Below, in pieces: positions 6,198 to 7,648 of a DNA stretch of 7,648 bases. Position numbers and translations under genes: made by a program. This DNA is from DASVDK01 sp036381125 [NCBI: Thermodesulfobacteriota bacterium]. GTDB taxonomy: Bacteria > DASVDK01. The notes beneath the pieces were generated by a model that had not been told where the DNA came from, did no database searches, and was given only the letters and a program-made list of their open reading frames with translations. Every line of letters starts with the position of its first letter. The stretch's first letter is position 1. Where the stretch lies: the NCBI GenBank assembly GCA_036381125.1, contig DASVDK010000375.1, forward strand, positions 1-7,648, given 5' to 3'.

Positions 6198-6729
6198 GCT
6201 CGATCGTCTGGCGCGGGCGGAAGTGCTTGGGGTCGTGCGCCTCGAGGAGTCGCAAGAGGACGCTGGTCTCGTACTCCCGCACCCAGGTGACGACGCCCCC
6301 GCCGCTCACGATCGGCCGCATCGTGCCCTCGACGGCGAGGTGGTAGGCCTGGTCGCGCAGGACGTCCCGGGCGATCAGCCGGGCCCGGGCGAAGGCCGCC
6401 CGGTACGCGTCCCCGGCCGGGCCCTCGGCCTGGTGCCAGGCGTAATGCGTGTCGCGGTGGATGCCGGCCGCGGCCGCCGCCCGCGTGATGTTCGCGCACG
6501 TCGCGAAGGCCACGAGGAAGGCGTGCTGGCGCGGATCGGTGATCTCGGCGACGGCGGCCTCGGCGGCCGCCCGCGCCCGCTCGAGGACCGGGTTCGGGGG
6601 CGGGGCCGGAACCCGCGGCGGCGCCGTCCTGCGCGCGCGCGTGGCGTTGTCGGAGGTCGTCGGACGCCGACCCGCCGGCCGGCGCCGCTGCCGAGGGGCC
6701 TTCGGCCGTCGGGGTGCCATGGCCGCCAT
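6094..6729 (-). CDS. terS: Terminase small subunit (DNA recognition)
   Basis: The 211-residue protein (208 from the second ATG at 6720) would recognise phage DNA and hand it to the large subunit encoded just downstream. The first 45 residues are basic and Pro-rich and probably disordered. A helical region follows, with a helix-turn-helix-like segment at about 80-98 (NITRAAAAAGIHRDTHYAWH), then an Ala/Arg-rich helix. Near the C-terminus, LLRLLEAHDPKHFRPRQTIEHDGKVQ is of the kind seen in small terminases that pair with this type of large subunit. It does not look like the Mu gp27 (DUF3486) type. Neither ATG has a Shine-Dalgarno. The gene follows the Mor-like gene after 39 nt, the gap overlapping palindrome copy 2. 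Its 3' end overlaps the large subunit gene by up to 104 nt. Confidence 0.85.
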   Translation of the reverse strand: MAAMAPRRPKAPRQRRRPAGRRPTTSDNATRARRTAPPRVPAPPPNPVLERARAAAEAAVAEITDPRQHAFLVAFATCANITRAAAAAGIHRDTHYAWHQAEGPAGDAYRAAFARARLIARDVLRDQAYHLAVEGTMRPIVSGGGVVTWVREYETSVLLRLLEAHDPKHFRPRQTIEHDGKVQLAPPLDLSRLTDAELDELERLQAKARRR

Positions 6730-6754
6730 GCTCGGGGGCCCGCGGGCGGCTGTC

Positions 6755-6778
6755 CAGGGTGACCAATGTCACCCTGAC
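6755..6778 (-). promoter_or_regulatory. Palindromic repeat, copy 2, upstream of the small terminase gene (candidate late-promoter operator)
   Basis: CAGGGTGAC-CAAT-GTCACCCTG (6755-6776, plus strand) has 9-bp perfect arms. On the minus strand it begins GTCA-GGG-TGAC-ATTG-GTCA-CCC, matching copy 1 at 22 of 25 positions (1430-1406 against 6778-6754) and pointing the same way relative to transcription. It contains the stop codon of the Mor-like gene (6769-6771). A TGGACA hexamer, 5 of 6 to the -35 consensus, follows the GGG/CCC core directly at 6756-6751. The second ATG of the small terminase gene lies 36 nt from the core, close to the 39 nt seen at copy 1. The -10 match is poor, so promoter activity is a proposal. 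Confidence 0.55.
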
Positions 6779-7110
6779 GCCCGGTCGTCGCCGGCGAGGA
6801 CGCGGTAGACGTGGCGGACGCTGCAGCCGACCCGGCGGGCGATGGCCGCGCGCGTGAGGCCCTCGCGGGCGAGCGCCCGGATCTGGTCGGCGCTCCCGCG
6901 CGGGTGGGGGACCTCTAGCGTCGTGCCGCCGTACTGCGCGGCGAGCTGACGCGCGGCCTCGAGCCCGAGCGCGCGCACGAGCGGGTGGTCCCGCCGGGGC
7001 GCCTTCGGGATGTAGAGGCGCTGCCCGCCGAAGGCGGCGGCCAGGGCGGCGGCCGCGGCCGGCCCGAGGAGCGCCGACAGGCCCTCCGTGGGTTCGCCCA
7101 TCCCCCTCAT
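6769..7110 (-). CDS. Mor-family transcription activator (Mu Mor/C-like)
   Basis: The 113-residue protein fits the Mor/C activators that switch on middle and late transcription in Mu-like phages. The N-terminal half contains FGGQRLYIPK at 27-36, and a second related segment, YGGTTLEVP, at 60-68, with LVRALGLEAARQLAAQ between them. The C-terminal half is a clear helix-turn-helix: QIRALAREGLTRAAIARRVGCSVRHVYRVL at about 76-105. ATG 7110 overlaps the previous stop as ATGA and has GGAGG 4 nt upstream; ATG 7101 is a possible alternative. The last codons run into palindrome copy 2. In Mu, Mor and C lie ahead of the late genes. Here the gene sits directly before the small terminase, so control of the downstream head operon is the natural inference. 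DNA target and partner sigma factor are not shown. Confidence 0.88.
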   Translation of the reverse strand: MRGMGEPTEGLSALLGPAAAAALAAAFGGQRLYIPKAPRRDHPLVRALGLEAARQLAAQYGGTTLEVPHPRGSADQIRALAREGLTRAAIARRVGCSVRHVYRVLAGDDRASG

Positions 7111-7556
7111 CCCTCCTCCCCCGGCTCGCGCGATCGGCTCTCGGTCCACGCCCGCTGGGCGGCCTGGCCGGCCCGCACCCGGGCCGCCACTGCGTCGGCG
7201 TGCTCGCGCCAGCCCGGCCCGAAGGTCTCGTCGAGGAGGAGCCGGACCTCCTCGGGATGCGGGTAGACCTCGCGCCGGCTCGTCTCGACCCAGACGCCGG
7301 CCGCGCCCCGCCACTCGTGCCGGAGCTTCGGGAGCGGGAAGTCGCGGCAGATCCAGCAGCCGCCGTCGGCATCGACGGTCGGCTTGCCGTGCACGGTCGG
7401 GCAGAACCGCAGCGGCGCCCGGCCGACCCAGAGCCGGCATGCGGCGCACCGCTGGTGGGCGTCGAGCGGCCCCCGGCAGCCGGGGCAGGCCGGGGCGGCG
7501 GGAGGCGCGGCCGCCTCGGGGGTGGCGACTGGCTCGCGCTTGAACTTGCGCGCCAT
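7107..7556 (-). CDS. Small Cys-rich (zinc-ribbon-like) protein of unknown function
   Basis: The 149-residue product is not assigned to a named family. After a basic, Pro/Ala-rich start it has CPGC at 24-27 and CAAC at 37-40, forming a CxxC-x9-CxxC zinc-ribbon-like cluster. A second group follows, FCPTVH (Cys52, His56) with CWIC at 67-70, in line with a second metal site. The rest is a Trp-containing segment (HEWRGAAGVWVETSRREVYPHPEEVRLLLDETFGPGW) and a charged C-terminal helix. ATG 7556 is chosen because it overlaps the preceding stop as TGATG; an upstream start at 7604 would lie within the other gene. Its own stop overlaps the Mor-like start. Metal binding is inferred from Cys spacing. A nucleic-acid or protein-contact role in regulation or packaging is conceivable but unsupported. 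Confidence 0.8.
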   Translation of the reverse strand: MARKFKREPVATPEAAAPPAAPACPGCRGPLDAHQRCAACRLWVGRAPLRFCPTVHGKPTVDADGGCWICRDFPLPKLRHEWRGAAGVWVETSRREVYPHPEEVRLLLDETFGPGWREHADAVAARVRAGQAAQRAWTESRSREPGEEG

Positions 7557-7648
7557 CACGCGACGCCCTTTCGGGCGAGCTGCTCGAGGTCGTCGACGAG
7601 CCACTTCATGAGGCGCGCCTCGAGCTTCTCCCGCTTGGTCGACTGCCG
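7556..7648 (-). CDS. C-terminal end of an unidentified upstream gene (partial)
   Basis: The last 30 codons of a minus-strand gene enter from the right edge and end with TGA at 7556-7558, sharing one base with the next ATG. The visible residues are charged and probably helical (KREKLEARLMKWLVDDLEQLARKGVA). They are too few to name a family. The tight overlap suggests the gene belongs to the same transcript as the Cys-rich and Mor-like genes. Confidence 0.7.
   Translation of the reverse strand, partial: RQSTKREKLEARLMKWLVDDLEQLARKGVA

Larger units (their letters stand above)
1..7648 (-). mobile_element. Head/packaging module of a Mu-like (pro)phage
   Basis: All supported genes lie on the minus strand in the order Mor-like activator, small and large terminase, DUF935 portal, gpF-like head protein, gpI-like protease with nested scaffold, cement protein. 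The portal-F-I order is the one known from phage Mu and its relatives. Neighbouring genes overlap or nearly touch, as in one long phage transcript. Neither end of the element is inside the window, and no transposase, integrase or attachment site is visible, so whether this is an intact prophage, a free phage, a gene transfer agent or a remnant cannot be judged. No frameshift or premature stop is visible in any gene, which argues against decay. Confidence 0.9.

Noticed and set aside
6738-6747. GCCCGCGGGC palindrome just before the small terminase gene
   Set aside because: Ten-base GC-only palindromes are common at this base composition and it has no second copy in a matching position, so I give it no separate role.
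6194-7372. 392-codon minus-strand frame across the small terminase, Mor-like and Cys-rich genes
   Set aside because: Off-frame reading of three supported genes, with an Arg/Gly/Pro-rich product and no domain.
1-7648. Transposase, integrase, tRNA, rRNA, CRISPR array or attachment site
   Set aside because: I looked for these on both strands and saw none. The window is filled by the head and regulatory genes listed.

Overview
The window reads as one block of a tailed-phage head and packaging module, almost certainly part of a Mu-like prophage or phage. The DNA is very GC-rich (around 70% by eye), and every gene I can support lies on the minus strand, so transcription runs from position 7648 down to 1. 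The host looks like a high-GC bacterium. The sequence does not let me name a taxon. No transposase, integrase, tRNA, rRNA or CRISPR is visible, so replicative transposition of the Mu type is inferred from the head genes only.

In transcription order the layout is: (1) the 3' end of an unidentified gene (7556-7648); (2) a small protein with two Cys/His clusters (7107-7556); (3) a Mor-family transcription activator (6769-7110); (4) terminase small subunit (6094-6729); (5) terminase large subunit (4569-6197); (6) an unrecognised 82-residue protein (4298-4546); (7) DUF935 portal protein, the counterpart of Mu gp29 (2721-4298); (8) a Mu gpF-like head morphogenesis protein with an extra C-terminal domain that resembles the phage Barnase-EndoU-ColicinE5/D-RelE nuclease families (1454-2713); (9) Mu gpI-like maturation protease (323-1369) with a nested in-frame scaffold start at 901; (10) the 5' part of a capsid decoration/cement-type protein (1-319). 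Genes are packed tightly: stop/start overlaps at 7556-7558, 7108-7110 and 4298, a 104-nt overlap of the two terminase genes, and gaps of 3 to 22 nt at most other junctions.

Only two longer gaps break this packing, just before the small terminase gene (39 nt) and just before the protease gene (84 nt). Each holds, or overlaps, a copy of the same palindromic element: 1408-1430 is a perfect 20-bp palindrome, and 6755-6778 has 9-bp arms around a 4-nt centre. The two copies match at 22 of 25 positions, point the same way, and sit 36-39 nt ahead of an ATG that lacks a Shine-Dalgarno. The second lies at the very end of the Mor-family gene. In Mu, the related activator C switches on late promoters, one of them just before gene I. 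I therefore propose that these are operator/promoter sites of a small late-gene regulon run by the Mor-like protein. RNA hairpins and Crp/Fnr-type sites remain alternatives.

Together the genes would build a procapsid (portal, gpF-like protein, scaffold, protease, cement protein) and fill it with DNA (terminase). The major capsid protein is expected just past the left edge of the window.
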